Counted from the first letter of the stretch, positions 52,041 to 60,676 are shown. The stretch: 64,000 bases of DNA from CAYTGM01 sp964437365 (GCA_964437365.1 CAYTGM010000027.1:1-64000); one strand, 5' to 3'. A program made the numbers and translations. Notes: a model not told the origin generated them from the letters alone.

Positions 52041-52400
52041 ATGAATTATAAGAAAATGCTATTAAGGTTGATTGCCAGTGTCTTTTACCTTGGGTTGGTT
52101 ACCCTTCTTGTTCTTTGTACACAGCTCATTGTTTTTCCGTTGATGGCAATCGAGGCAGCTCTGGTTACATTTATATTTGGCTTTCTTTTTCTGCCTATTC
52201 TGATGGTTATTACTCCATATATATCCCAGAAGTTCTATTACGCCTCTGGGGTGATATGCTCCTTGATCGTGGTATTGATGAATAGCCACGAAATTGTTCT
52301 CAATTGTCTATTTCTCTCATTTACAACGGGGATACTTGCGCTCGTCTTACAGGTCTCCTTTGGAGGTGGAGTTCTGGATCCGTTCTTGGATTACGACTAA
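52041..52400 (+). CDS. Small integral membrane protein
   Basis: Encodes 119 residues from ATG 52041, preceded by AAGGAAG at 8 nt. About four membrane spans fill it (IASVFYLGLVTLLVLCTQLIVF, AALVTFIFGFLFLPILMVI, YASGVICSLIVVLM and LNCLFLSFTTGILALVLQV). No family is recognised. It lies 138 bp after the AT-rich secreted gene in the same orientation and shares its low GC, so the pair may have arrived together. Its size and topology allow an immunity-type role, but nothing in the sequence proves it. Confidence 0.65.
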   Translation: MNYKKMLLRLIASVFYLGLVTLLVLCTQLIVFPLMAIEAALVTFIFGFLFLPILMVITPYISQKFYYASGVICSLIVVLMNSHEIVLNCLFLSFTTGILALVLQVSFGGGVLDPFLDYD

Positions 52401-52568
52401 AATCCTCAATTCTTGCGTACCTGTAATTAATACAAAGCAACTGAAGCTGTGCATCAGAAGTAAATCCTCCGTTGCTCTCTCAAGGTTGTAACTGGATTCT
52501 AATCCTTCTGGTAGGCCTTAAAACCGTTGAAGCGGTTCCGAATGAGCGATGTTTCATTTTCCTCAGGC

Positions 52569-52732
52569 TAGAGTGATCTTCAAAATTCCTGCTCATTATC
52601 TCCTGACTGCGAGCAGCGACTCCGAACGTCTGAAAGCTTCGAAATAGCACCACTATTCCAGCATTTTCATCCATCCAGATCCACTACTCTCGTACACCAT
52701 CTATCTAAGTATTACTATTGAAGATCACTCTA
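52569..52732. mobile_element. MITE-like element, copy 1 (intact)
   Basis: The 164-bp element is bounded by perfect 15-bp terminal inverted repeats (TAGAGTGATCTTCAA / TTGAAGATCACTCTA). The outermost TA at each end could be a TA target duplication, as in IS630/Tc1 relatives. Inside are CTGCGAGCAG and the hairpin-forming core AATAGCACCACTATT. It encodes nothing. Confidence 0.85.
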
Positions 52733-53000
52733 AAGCACTGAGGCCTGCGGTAGAGTCTCGCTGCGCTCGGGTAGGGACTGGTGTCGGTCGATGCTTCACC
52801 CTGAGGGTCGCACAGCTCAGCCCGGAGCTATTCACCTTCTCCACCTTCGTCAGGGTTTCACATATGACTTTATGGCAGTAGGCTTACTCTGGCAGCGTTG
52901 AAGTCCTCATCAACGGATAAGTTGAGCGATTGATCTGGTCAGAACAAGGTGTGCTGGATTGTTCAGCCTCTTAAAAATATTGGCGCTGAAACCTCTCCAG

Positions 53001-53080
53001 GGACGATGCCGGAGCGATGCCGGAGCGATCCAGGTCCGATGGGCATCGACCCGAGATAGATCCAGGATCGCCGCGGGATC
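53001..53080 (+). repeat. Dispersed ~80-bp repeat, copy 2
   Basis: Counterpart of 23451-23531 in the opposite orientation. Contains two tandem GATGCCGGAGC units and GGATCGCCGCGG. It ends 24 bp before the body of MITE copy 2. Confidence 0.75.
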
Positions 53081-53104
53081 GACTCTATTGGAGATACGCA
53101 CGAA

Positions 53105-53251
53105 GTCCTGCTCATGATATGCTGGCTGCGAGCAGTCGCTCTGAGCGCCTGAAAGCCTCGAAATAGCACCACTATGACTGCGTTTCCAGGCACTCATATC
53201 CACCCCTCTCGCTCACCATCTACCTAACCATTACTTCTGAAGATCACTCTA
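53105..53251. mobile_element. MITE-like element, copy 2 (left end lost)
   Basis: The internal sequence and the right terminal repeat (CTGAAGATCACTCTA) match copy 1; the left terminal repeat, expected near 53088, is absent. The core AATAGCACCACTAT is kept. Confidence 0.8.
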
Positions 53252-53361
53252 ATCAGCAGGGCAACTGTCTATATGAATGAAAATGTGAGATAGTCTGTAC
53301 TTGAAATGAATAAGCTACAGTGGACGCACTATACTGGTAGAGCGCGACTCTTATTAGAAGA

Positions 53362-53395
53362 ATCTGTGTTGATCCGTGAATATCCGTGGTTAAAT
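53362..53395. repeat. ATCCGTG-type intergenic phrase
   Basis: CTGTGTTGATCCGTGAATAT followed by CCGTGGTTAAA. A reverse-sense relative begins near 50398 (GTGAACCACTGACGAATAC) and a partial one near 49449. Confidence 0.55.
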
Positions 53396-53469
53396 GAAAG
53401 TTCTTTCCGCTTTAGGGTTTTGGCGTAGCAGGTGTGAGTTTCAGGTAGTGTGGAGTTTGTATATATGAT

Positions 53470-53503
53470 GCCGATCAGGAGATCAGCGAACCCAGGGAGT
53501 GTC
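53470..53503. repeat. ~37-bp dispersed motif, copy 4
   Basis: GCCGATCAGGAGATCAGCGA followed by a CCCAGGGAGTGTC block, touching the stop codon of the ABC gene. Related to 24418, 49960 and 50190. Confidence 0.6.
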
Positions 53504-54212
53504 AAACTGGCTCGACGGTAGTCTCACCCACCCGATACTTCTTCACGGCTCTTGAAAGACCTTCGATTGGCGCGTGGCTGCTCAGGATAAGGGTGCGTGA
53601 TTCATCCCGAGCCCACTCCTCAATCACCTGAATCAGGTGTTTGCCTGTCTCTTCATCAAGCTGAGCAATGGGTTCGTCGGCGAGAAGAATCGGTGGGTCG
53701 GGAGCAATGGCCCGCGCAAAGGCAACACGCTGGCGTTGACCTCCAGAGAGGTTCTGGACTTTCTGTTTTCGGTCGGCTTCTGTAAATTGCAATCGGTCCA
53801 GCAAGTCATCAGCGATCTTCAGTGCTTCTGTCGGCGTATAGCCGCGTGTCCACAGGAGGGGACTCGCCACGACATCCCGGGCGACGATCCCCGGAGGAAG
53901 CAAATGGTGCTGAAAAACAATCCCCACCTGGTGACCCCGCACCTGCTCTCTTGAGGCACTCCCTTTCGCTTTGAGCTTTATGTTATGAATGTCTATCTCA
54001 CCCTTTTCAAAGGCATCGAGTCCGGCGATCAGGTGGATCAATGTTGTCTTCCCAGACCCCGAAGGTCCGATCAACAGCACGGTATCTCCGTGTTCGATCT
54101 CAAGGTTGATGTTCTTTAAGATCCAGGGGTGCTCTTTGCTGTAACGCTTTGAGAGGTCTTTGATTTGAACGGCAAGTGGTGATGTAACAGATTTCGACAA
54201 GCGACCCTCCAA
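53502..54212 (-). CDS. ABC transporter ATP-binding protein, LolD-like
   Basis: Encodes 236 residues; a TTG at 54200 preceded by GGAGG 5 nt upstream is a good alternative start. Walker A GPSGSGKTT is at about 49-57, the Q-loop in GIVFQHHLLPPGIVARD, the signature LSGGQRQRVAFARAIAPD near 158, Walker B LLADEPIAQLD and the H-loop SSHAP. These match the LolD/MacB ATPase group that powers lipoprotein release or export. No permease gene flanks it, so its partner must be elsewhere. A MITE copy begins 17 bp upstream of the ATG. Confidence 0.9.
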   Translation of the reverse strand: MEGRLSKSVTSPLAVQIKDLSKRYSKEHPWILKNINLEIEHGDTVLLIGPSGSGKTTLIHLIAGLDAFEKGEIDIHNIKLKAKGSASREQVRGHQVGIVFQHHLLPPGIVARDVVASPLLWTRGYTPTEALKIADDLLDRLQFTEADRKQKVQNLSGGQRQRVAFARAIAPDPPILLADEPIAQLDEETGKHLIQVIEEWARDESRTLILSSHAPIEGLSRAVKKYRVGETTVEPV

Positions 54213-54228
54213 ATAGGTTCTGTATAGT

Positions 54229-54392
54229 TAGAGTGTCTGTCAAAATTCCTGTCCGATAGAAGCTGACTGCGAGCACTCCCTTCAGCATCCCAAAAGCCTC
54301 GAAATAGCACCACTATTCCTATGTTTTCAGAATACTAAATGGTCCACTCTCGCTCACCATCCATTCGGACATTAATTTTGGCAACCACTCTC
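54229..54392. mobile_element. MITE-like element, copy 3
   Basis: Terminal repeats are diverged (TAGAGTGTCTGTCAAAATT / AATTTTGGCAACCACTCT) but the 164-bp length and the core AATAGCACCACTATT are retained. It sits between the ABC gene start and the terminator of the next gene. Confidence 0.8.
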
Positions 54393-54406
54393 ATACAAAG
54401 AAGAAC

Positions 54407-54426
54407 GGACCCTCAAATGAGGGCCC
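54407..54426 (-). terminator. Terminator-like hairpin after the Lys/Glu-rich gene
   Basis: GGACCCTCA / TGAGGGCCC stem (one mismatch) with a tight loop, about 30 bp after the stop on the minus strand, followed by a T-rich stretch. Confidence 0.65.
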
Positions 54427-54455
54427 GGACACGTGAACTTAACTGAGCACTGAAC

Positions 54456-54941
54456 TTATTGCTTTTCGCTTTCAGCTTTTTCGGCAGCTTTCTTTTCTTC
54501 AGCAGCTTTCATTTTTTCTTTTTCTGCTTTTTCCATTTCAGCGGCCTTTTTCTGTTCTGCCATGCGCTTCTTTTCGGCTTCCTTCATTTCCATTTCAGCT
54601 TTTTCGCTGCTCTGATATCCTTCGTTGCTGCCACCAGCTCGGGCGTTTCTTTCAGCAGCGATGGAAGGGGAGTAGTCACCATGGTTCCACTCGAAATAAG
54701 TACCATCATCCCTAACGTGAGACTGATGGCCAAAAACAACGTCCAGCTGAGGCTGGGAAACGACCCAATGAACAGGGCGCATCACAACATATTCGGCAGC
54801 AATGCCGATAGGGTGTAATACATAGGCAACAAGGCGGAACGGGTTATCATTCTGGGCGCGCTGGTAGCGATCTGCATGTGATGTTTGAGTTACAGCAAGA
54901 ACGCAAAGCGCAAAAAGGGCGATCACAATTCTGTTCTTCAT
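54456..54941 (-). CDS. Secreted protein with Lys/Glu coiled-coil tail
   Basis: Encodes 161 residues. A signal peptide (1-23, IALFALCVLAVTQTSHA) precedes a 75-residue domain (NPFRLVAYVLHPIGIAAEYVVMRPVHWVVSQPQLDVVFGH) that might touch the envelope. The last 55 residues repeat K/E/A/M heptad-like units (EKAEMEMKEAEKKRMAEQ), a long charged helix. I do not recognise a function. It lies upstream of a terminator and may be a stand-alone unit downstream of the DsbD gene region. Confidence 0.8.
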   Translation of the reverse strand: MKNRIVIALFALCVLAVTQTSHADRYQRAQNDNPFRLVAYVLHPIGIAAEYVVMRPVHWVVSQPQLDVVFGHQSHVRDDGTYFEWNHGDYSPSIAAERNARAGGSNEGYQSSEKAEMEMKEAEKKRMAEQKKAAEMEKAEKEKMKAAEEKKAAEKAESEKQ

Positions 54942-55062
54942 AAGAGGTAAACCTTTTGAATGCGAGTTTCACGATCAGCAGACGAAAAATGGGCAATCAG
55001 GTCAAGGAATAAAAGTGATGCAAGTGAAGGGATACGAGTGATTCAGGGTCTTCCCGAGGCAA

Positions 55063-57132
55063 TCATGGAAGCTGGGCCACTTTGCGGTCGCCGTTTTCCG
55101 AAAGGCCACTTGAGAGGAAGTCCACATAGCGCTCAACGTTTGTCGTGTACTCCTCCGTTGCCAGGACCTCCTCGTCAGGAGTCATCACCACATAATAAGG
55201 GAGAGCGACTGTATTAACCAGAGCTGCCTGGTAGGCCTGGCGCTTGGCACCGTAGGTCTTCCCATCCTCAGCCTTTTCCAGATCATCGGTGTAAAGTTTG
55301 ACCAGAACATACTCCTGGAATAATTCCTGAACTTCGGGGCGCGGAAACATGGATTTCTCCATCAACCGGCAATTGGTGCATGTATAGCCGGTGAAATCGA
55401 CGAAGATGTTCTTACCTTCGGCACGAGCCTGTTCGATAGCGGGCTCAATATCCTTATGCCAGTAGAGTTGATCCGTTCCGTCAGCTGAAGCAACCATGGA
55501 AGAGCCACCGCCTGGACTCAAGTCGGGAGGTAAATAAGCTTCCACCCAGGTATGGACCTTACCGCCGAAGAGACCGGCACTGAGATACAGGGTGAGGGTC
55601 GCGAAGAGTGTTGCCAGCATCAGGCGAGTTACACCGAGACCTTTGTCTTCGACTTCTTCGTTGGATAGTCGGATAAGCTTAAAGAGATACAACGCACAAA
55701 CAAGAGCGATGGCAGCCCAGACAGCGAGCAAGACTTCCCGGGTGAGAATCATGTTCTCTCGGAGCCAGACCAGGTCGGCATTGCTAAGAAATTTAAACGC
55801 CGCAGCCAGTACAACAAGGCCCATCACAACTTTCACGGAGTAGAGCCAGTTTCCTGCTTTCGGCATGCGATTCATAAGCTGAGGAAGCAGTGCGAGAAAA
55901 AAGAAAGGGAGGGCAAAGCCCGCAGAAAAAGCGATCATCCCGAACAGTGGTCTGGTCCAGCTTCCTCCAAGAGCCTCCACAATCAATACACCGAGCAATG
56001 GTGCTGTGCAGGTAAAGGAGATCACTACAAACACCAGCGCTTTCAAGGCGATTCCCATGTACTCGCCTGAAGAACCGGCTTGTTGATTCAGTTTATTCGA
56101 AAGGGAGCCCGGCAGTTGAATTTCGAAGACTTCAAATAAAGTCAGAGCAAAGCCGATATACAATGCTGCAAAAAAGAGGTTAATCCAGGGGTTTGATGCA
56201 ATGATGTTCGCGAACCCACTCGATTCTGCACCGGCACCAACCATGTATAGAATTACGGAAAGTCCAAAGCCAATAATTGTAAACCCTGCAATAATCGATA
56301 GCACATAGACAAAGGCATATCTGGCAGAGCCTAATGTTGAGCCTCCAGATTTGTTCGCGAAGAAGCTGATCGTAATAGGGATCATGGGAAATACACAGGG
56401 TGTCGCAAGAGCGAGCAATCCAAGAAGGAATGACTTGAGAAGAAAGAGGGAAAAGGAACTGGACCTGACGACCTGACCTGATGCGGAAGTAACGGCACCT
56501 GCTGCGGTCGTTTTCGCTTCATCCTTAGCTTTCTCTCCTTCAACAGGCTGTGTACCCTCTGATTCGGAAGAAGAATCCTCTGTATAGGCAGTCGCAGGTT
56601 CAACAGATTCCTTTGCTTCGGTTATTTGTAATTCAAAAGAAACATCAACTGCCATTGGTACCAGGCAACTGGTCTCCGTGCAGGCCTGGTGAAAAACCTC
56701 GAGGTTGACCGTATAGCTACCCGGTTCGATCTCGGGGTTGACTTGAAAAACACGCTTGAATTCAAGCGGTGAGCCGTAGATATACGCTACCTCGATGTCA
56801 AAGGCAGGGTCCATCTTGATCGTGCGCTCAGGTTCTTGCCAGGCACTGGTTGGTGTCAGGTAGCCTTTCGAGTCCTCTTTCAGACGGATTTCTGTTGGAG
56901 TTGGGCCGCGCTTGCCGCCCCAGTCGGGCTGTTCAATCGCGTAAATGTGGTAACCAGAATCAACTTTGATCGTCACCATAACAGTTACTTCAGATCCCGC
57001 GGATACACTCTCAGTGGAGGGTGATGCGGATGCCGAGATGGCAGGCTCCATGCCGAAAGCATGTATTCGATCCGGAAGCATTCCTGCCAGAAGGAGCAGT
57101 GCGAAAAGTGGAAGAAGAAGTTTATTTGTCAC
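55063..57132 (-). CDS. dsbD: Thiol:disulfide interchange protein DsbD
   Basis: Encodes 689 residues. A signal peptide leads to the N-terminal immunoglobulin-like alpha domain (SGYHIYAIEQPDWGG... TETSC, with cysteines in HQACTETSC). A polar linker follows, then eight predicted spans of the beta domain with the first catalytic Cys in LATPCVFPMIPITISFF and the second in FTCTAPLLG. The C-terminal thioredoxin domain has CTNC (FVDFTGYTCTNCRLM, near residue 592). DsbD carries electrons from cytoplasmic thioredoxin to periplasmic disulfide isomerases and cytochrome-maturation proteins. The first 60 residues of the alpha domain are typical in length. Confidence 0.95.
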   Translation of the reverse strand: MTNKLLLPLFALLLLAGMLPDRIHAFGMEPAISASASPSTESVSAGSEVTVMVTIKVDSGYHIYAIEQPDWGGKRGPTPTEIRLKEDSKGYLTPTSAWQEPERTIKMDPAFDIEVAYIYGSPLEFKRVFQVNPEIEPGSYTVNLEVFHQACTETSCLVPMAVDVSFELQITEAKESVEPATAYTEDSSSESEGTQPVEGEKAKDEAKTTAAGAVTSASGQVVRSSSFSLFLLKSFLLGLLALATPCVFPMIPITISFFANKSGGSTLGSARYAFVYVLSIIAGFTIIGFGLSVILYMVGAGAESSGFANIIASNPWINLFFAALYIGFALTLFEVFEIQLPGSLSNKLNQQAGSSGEYMGIALKALVFVVISFTCTAPLLGVLIVEALGGSWTRPLFGMIAFSAGFALPFFFLALLPQLMNRMPKAGNWLYSVKVVMGLVVLAAAFKFLSNADLVWLRENMILTREVLLAVWAAIALVCALYLFKLIRLSNEEVEDKGLGVTRLMLATLFATLTLYLSAGLFGGKVHTWVEAYLPPDLSPGGGSSMVASADGTDQLYWHKDIEPAIEQARAEGKNIFVDFTGYTCTNCRLMEKSMFPRPEVQELFQEYVLVKLYTDDLEKAEDGKTYGAKRQAYQAALVNTVALPYYVVMTPDEEVLATEEYTTNVERYVDFLSSGLSENGDRKVAQLP

Positions 57133-57258
57133 AGTCAGGATGGGCCTGTCCCTCTAATAATTAGTGTATCTGGGCGAATTGTCGCATAGAATGCCCAGCT
57201 TGCAACTAGAGAGGCAAACTCTTTGCCATCGATAAGGTATCCGGAATTTCATTCCGCA

Positions 57259-58011
57259 CTAGAGGGCAATAAAGTACATGATGACCGCGAAAACGAAGGT
57301 TAAGGCTGCTAGACCCAAGGATAAAGCTGCCAGAAGATACCCTTTGTATTTTCCGTCGCTGACAGCCACCTTTACCAGATCCCAGACACCCATTAAGAGC
57401 GTGACGACGGCAAGTGAGAGAATACTCTTGAGAAATTCCTGAGCGAATTCGCTGCTCCAGTTGGGAAGTACAAAAAGAAGAGGGTAGCTCAGGCTCAAGA
57501 GGCCGATGGTAAAGGCGAAGCGTCCCCCGGGCGATTCCACGGGGTCCATTTTTCGGATGTCGCCTCGAATCATGAAGTAGTCCAGCATGACCTCAAAATA
57601 CTCTGATTCGCCTGTATCAATGGTGATTGTTTGCGGTGTCCCGATTTTCATGTCGGCTTGAACACCGTTCTCTGACTGTACAAACCGGCACTCATACTCA
57701 AGTTTCAGCTTCTCGAACGGATAATTCCTGATGGCTGAGTCCTTGGGACGTTTCTTCTTCCGGTAGGCTTTGATGATATTCTGATCACTGGTTGTTTCCA
57801 GTTCGAAGTTCTCAGCGGCAAGTCGCCTCTCCATTTCCTTCTTAACATGCGAAACCTGCATGTCTTTGAAGAAGTGCTGGCGCGTGGTACTGAGTTTTCC
57901 CTTCGCACCGGGCTTGATTTTGTCCGATATCAGGATAATGACGACGGACCCAACCAATGTAGCAATGAGTGGAAACCAGTCGAGTATCTTGAGGATAGTA
58001 CTATCGCTCAT
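57259..58011 (-). CDS. Membrane protein of unknown function
   Basis: Encodes 250 residues from ATG 58011, preceded by GGAG at 8 nt. One span is at the N-terminus (LDWFPLIATLVGSVVIILI, about 10-28), a soluble 120-residue segment follows (about 30-160), and three further spans close the protein (GLLSLSYPLLFVLPNW, ILSLAVVTLLMGVWDLV and LLAALSLGLAALTFVFAVIMYF). I recognise no family. It is 89 bp downstream of the moxR gene and could be part of its operon. Confidence 0.72.
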   Translation of the reverse strand: MSDSTILKILDWFPLIATLVGSVVIILISDKIKPGAKGKLSTTRQHFFKDMQVSHVKKEMERRLAAENFELETTSDQNIIKAYRKKKRPKDSAIRNYPFEKLKLEYECRFVQSENGVQADMKIGTPQTITIDTGESEYFEVMLDYFMIRGDIRKMDPVESPGGRFAFTIGLLSLSYPLLFVLPNWSSEFAQEFLKSILSLAVVTLLMGVWDLVKVAVSDGKYKGYLLAALSLGLAALTFVFAVIMYFIAL

Positions 58012-58100
58012 ACGGGAACTCCGTTTGGATGATTCTTATAACAGAATTTGGATCGCATTTGCTGAAAATACTGCTAACTGCGAAGAAGGGAAGCAAGAGA

Positions 58101-59051
58101 TTATAGAGGTACAGCAACCTCATCCGTAAGCCGGCGAATCGCATTTTCATCCTCATGATGGCTGAATCCGCTCATTTCGAAAGTGCGAGCCAGCTGAACG
58201 CGATGGGCAAGGACCGGGACGGCGAGCTCCTTGATGTCGTCAGGAGTCACAAAGTCACGCCCTCTCACGGCGGCCAGGCCTTGAACACTGCGCCTGAAAG
58301 CAAGCGTCCCGCGCGTTGAACAACCCAGCTCAAACTCGGCCTTTTCGCGGCTCGCTTCCGCCAGTCGGACAAGATACTCCAGAAGATCATCATCGATCTT
58401 CACCTTGGACACAAAATCCTGCATTTCCAGGATCTCGTCCGAGTGAAGAACCGGCTGGACATCAGCTTCCTGTCCACCGGCGAACTGCTCTCGCAGCACT
58501 TCGATTTCTTTGTCGCGAGTGGGATAACCAATGTGCAGGCGCATGAGGAAGCGGTCCATCTGGCTCTTTGGCAAAGGAAATGTACCATGAAACTCAACGG
58601 GGTTCTGCGTTGCCAGAACGATAAACGGCTTGGGGAGTTCATGAACCGTTCGATCCATGGAGACACGACCAACGTTCATCGCTTCGAGGAGCGCAGACTG
58701 CGTCTTTGGCGTCGTTCGGTTGATCTCGTCCGCCAGAACCACGTTGGCGAAGAGAGGACCTTCGCGGAACTCAAACTCGCTGCGATTTTGATCAAAGATC
58801 GTGACACCCAGAATATCTGAAGGAAGCATGTCGGAAGTGAACTGAATGCGCTTGAAAGTACAGTCGATGGAGCGAGCAATTGTGGAAGCGAGAGTCGTTT
58901 TTCCCACCCCGGGAACATCTTCAAAGAGGATATGGCCGCGGGCGAGCAGTGCTACAACGCACAGTTCGACGATGTCGTCTTTGCCCTTAATGACCGAGCT
59001 GATGTTTTTCTTTAATGCCTCGACTTTTTGAGCAAAATCCCGCTGTTCCAT
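58101..59051 (-). CDS. MoxR-family AAA+ ATPase
   Basis: Encodes 316 residues from ATG 59051 (AGGGG upstream; the GTG six bases earlier is an alternative). Walker A is DVPGVGKTT, Walker B VVLADEINRTTPKTQSALLEAM, sensor 1 FIVLATQNPVEFHGTFPLPKSQMDRF, and the lid has LGCSTRGTLAFRRSVQGLAAVRGRDFVTPDDI. MoxR proteins act as chaperones for metalloprotein or complex assembly, usually beside a DUF58 and VWA gene. Here the next gene is a different membrane protein, which breaks the usual pattern. Confidence 0.94.
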   Translation of the reverse strand: MEQRDFAQKVEALKKNISSVIKGKDDIVELCVVALLARGHILFEDVPGVGKTTLASTIARSIDCTFKRIQFTSDMLPSDILGVTIFDQNRSEFEFREGPLFANVVLADEINRTTPKTQSALLEAMNVGRVSMDRTVHELPKPFIVLATQNPVEFHGTFPLPKSQMDRFLMRLHIGYPTRDKEIEVLREQFAGGQEADVQPVLHSDEILEMQDFVSKVKIDDDLLEYLVRLAEASREKAEFELGCSTRGTLAFRRSVQGLAAVRGRDFVTPDDIKELAVPVLAHRVQLARTFEMSGFSHHEDENAIRRLTDEVAVPL

Positions 59052-59185
59052 GGACACCCCTAATCATTGGTATAAATTCGTACGCACTTAACTTCAGCCA
59101 CACCGGTGAAGGGTCAAGGAAGGAAAGAGCACCGAGGGCAAAACTTAGAAGCAAAATTCGGAGGCGAGGTTGATGCCAAAGTAAG

Positions 59186-60455
59186 TCATGACCGCAGCGA
59201 TAACCCCACGTACTGATAGGGCTGAGGTGTCCCGACTCCCATTCCGTCATCATGTTTCAAAACCTCGAAAGGAGAATCCGCCAGGGCATTTTCCAATCCC
59301 TTCCAGGTAAATTCGTAACAATGATCGTGCTGCAGGTACCAGTCAGGCCTCAGGCTGTTGGCATCTTTTCGAAAAAGCGGGAGTTCAATGTAAACGTGCC
59401 CATCAGGACGTAAAAGGTCGGCGATTTCTTTAAGGAGTGTTTCGGACTCGGGAGCGTGCTCAAAGACGTGGCACAAAGTGATGAGGTCAAAGTGTTCACC
59501 TCGAGAAGCAAGTTCCTTGAGAGTTGTGTTCATGAAGCGGCTGTGAGGAAAATAGGCGCGGGCGCGTTTGATGGCCTCCGACGACAGGTCAATGCCCGTC
59601 ACCTTGTAACCCTTATGATAAAGAAGATCCGCAAGGCCTCCTGTACCACAGCCGACGTCGAGTGCGTGTGGTAATTCTTCGGAATCCCGAGGCGGTTGAA
59701 TTCCTGCTTCCTGCATATAATGCCATCGCTGATCTTGATACTCTTTCAAAAGACCAGGCCAGTCTTTTGGATGTGACTCGAACTCTGGTATATACAATTG
59801 ATTGTAGATATATGTTTGAATGAACTCACTTGTTCTGGTCTTCGTCTTCTTAATCAATGTCCCTTGTCGATAATCCATGTTGATCTGATAAGGGAACCAG
59901 GTGAGAATAGCACGATCTGTATTGGTTTGTTCGGGATCAAATGTTGAGTGAAAGTTTTCGAGCTGGTTTCGGGGAGTAAGGTATTTTTCTATGATTGAGG
60001 CGATCTTACGACAGGCGCGTGCGTGAAGCTTCATTGAGAGAACAGGTCCTGCGCCCGGACTGAGAAAATACTCTTTCGACTTTTGCTTAAAGAGGAGTCG
60101 TTTCATTCGCCTGTCAATATGTCCCTCTACCAGCAGAAGGGAAAAGTCACTCGGTTTCTTCGGAAGCTGTGTTGTGAACACCAGGTTTCTGGACCGCAGC
60201 TTTCCTTTCCAATGGGAATGTTGCTTCCAGAAGTTCGGTTGTTTTCTGCAAACAATTGTGAGCCTTTTCAAGTTTGCGCAGTCATGAAAGAAAAACTCAA
60301 CGACGCTTTTAATATGAGCCTCTGTTGAGTCGTGAATGACAACGATATGTCTATACTTTTCTGTCTTGAGTGGCTTCTCTGAAAGGTATCGAAAGAGCTC
60401 CCAGTGTTTGTACGAAAAGCGGTGCGAGGAGTGGCGGTCGCTTATAGAAACTCAA
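59186..60455 (-). pseudogene. SAM-dependent methyltransferase with an apparent 5' frameshift
   Basis: The main frame (59186-60452) has no ATG/GTG/TTG before a TTG at 60271, yet it stays coding-like to its upstream stop (SDRHSSHRFSYKHWELFRYL, then HIVVIHDSTEAHIKSVVEFF). A strong AAGGAGG at 60465-60471 sits 9 nt before a TTG at 60455 in another frame (MSFYKR). The likely gene starts there and needs a one-base shift near 60440. The C-terminal part is a class I methyltransferase (ALDVGCGTGGLADLLYHKGYKVTGIDLSS, then ITLCHVFEHAPE). The N-terminal 150 residues suggest a second domain. Substrate is unknown. It may be a pseudogene, a recoded gene or a sequencing error. Confidence 0.6.
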
Positions 60456-60464
60456 TGCAGGCCC

Positions 60465-60471
60465 CCTCCTT
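60465..60471 (-). promoter_or_regulatory. Strong ribosome binding site of the methyltransferase gene
   Basis: AAGGAGG on the minus strand, 9 nt before TTG 60455. It marks a real gene start that is out of frame with the long downstream frame. Confidence 0.6.
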
Positions 60472-60655
60472 TTGGTGGTCAGATAATTTCATACTTAACT
60501 GGTCAAGAGGCTTGAAGGCTATTTGAGTGCCAATGCGGGGAACAAGGGGAAGGTAGCTGTGAAATAAATGCTGATAAAAGATTTTTCTTTTTCAGGCTTT
60601 ACCCGTGCCCGTGATTCCTTATGTTACTTTCTGTTATGAATGATTGATCTGTCCT

Positions 60656-60676
60656 CGAGTGTACAAATATCACTCG
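60656..60676 (+). promoter_or_regulatory. Inverted repeat in the glgC leader
   Basis: CGAGTG and CACTCG flank a 9-nt spacer and end 27 bp before the glgC ATG. It may be an operator or a 5'-leader hairpin. Confidence 0.35.

Larger units (their letters stand above)
52401..53501. other. 1.1-kb gene-free, repeat-dense stretch
   Basis: No gene is visible. It holds two MITE-like copies (52569-52732, 53105-53251), the second ~80-bp dispersed repeat (53001-53080), an ATCCGTG intergenic phrase (53362-53395) and the fourth ~37-bp motif. The part at 52740-52960 shows nothing I can name. Confidence 0.65.
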
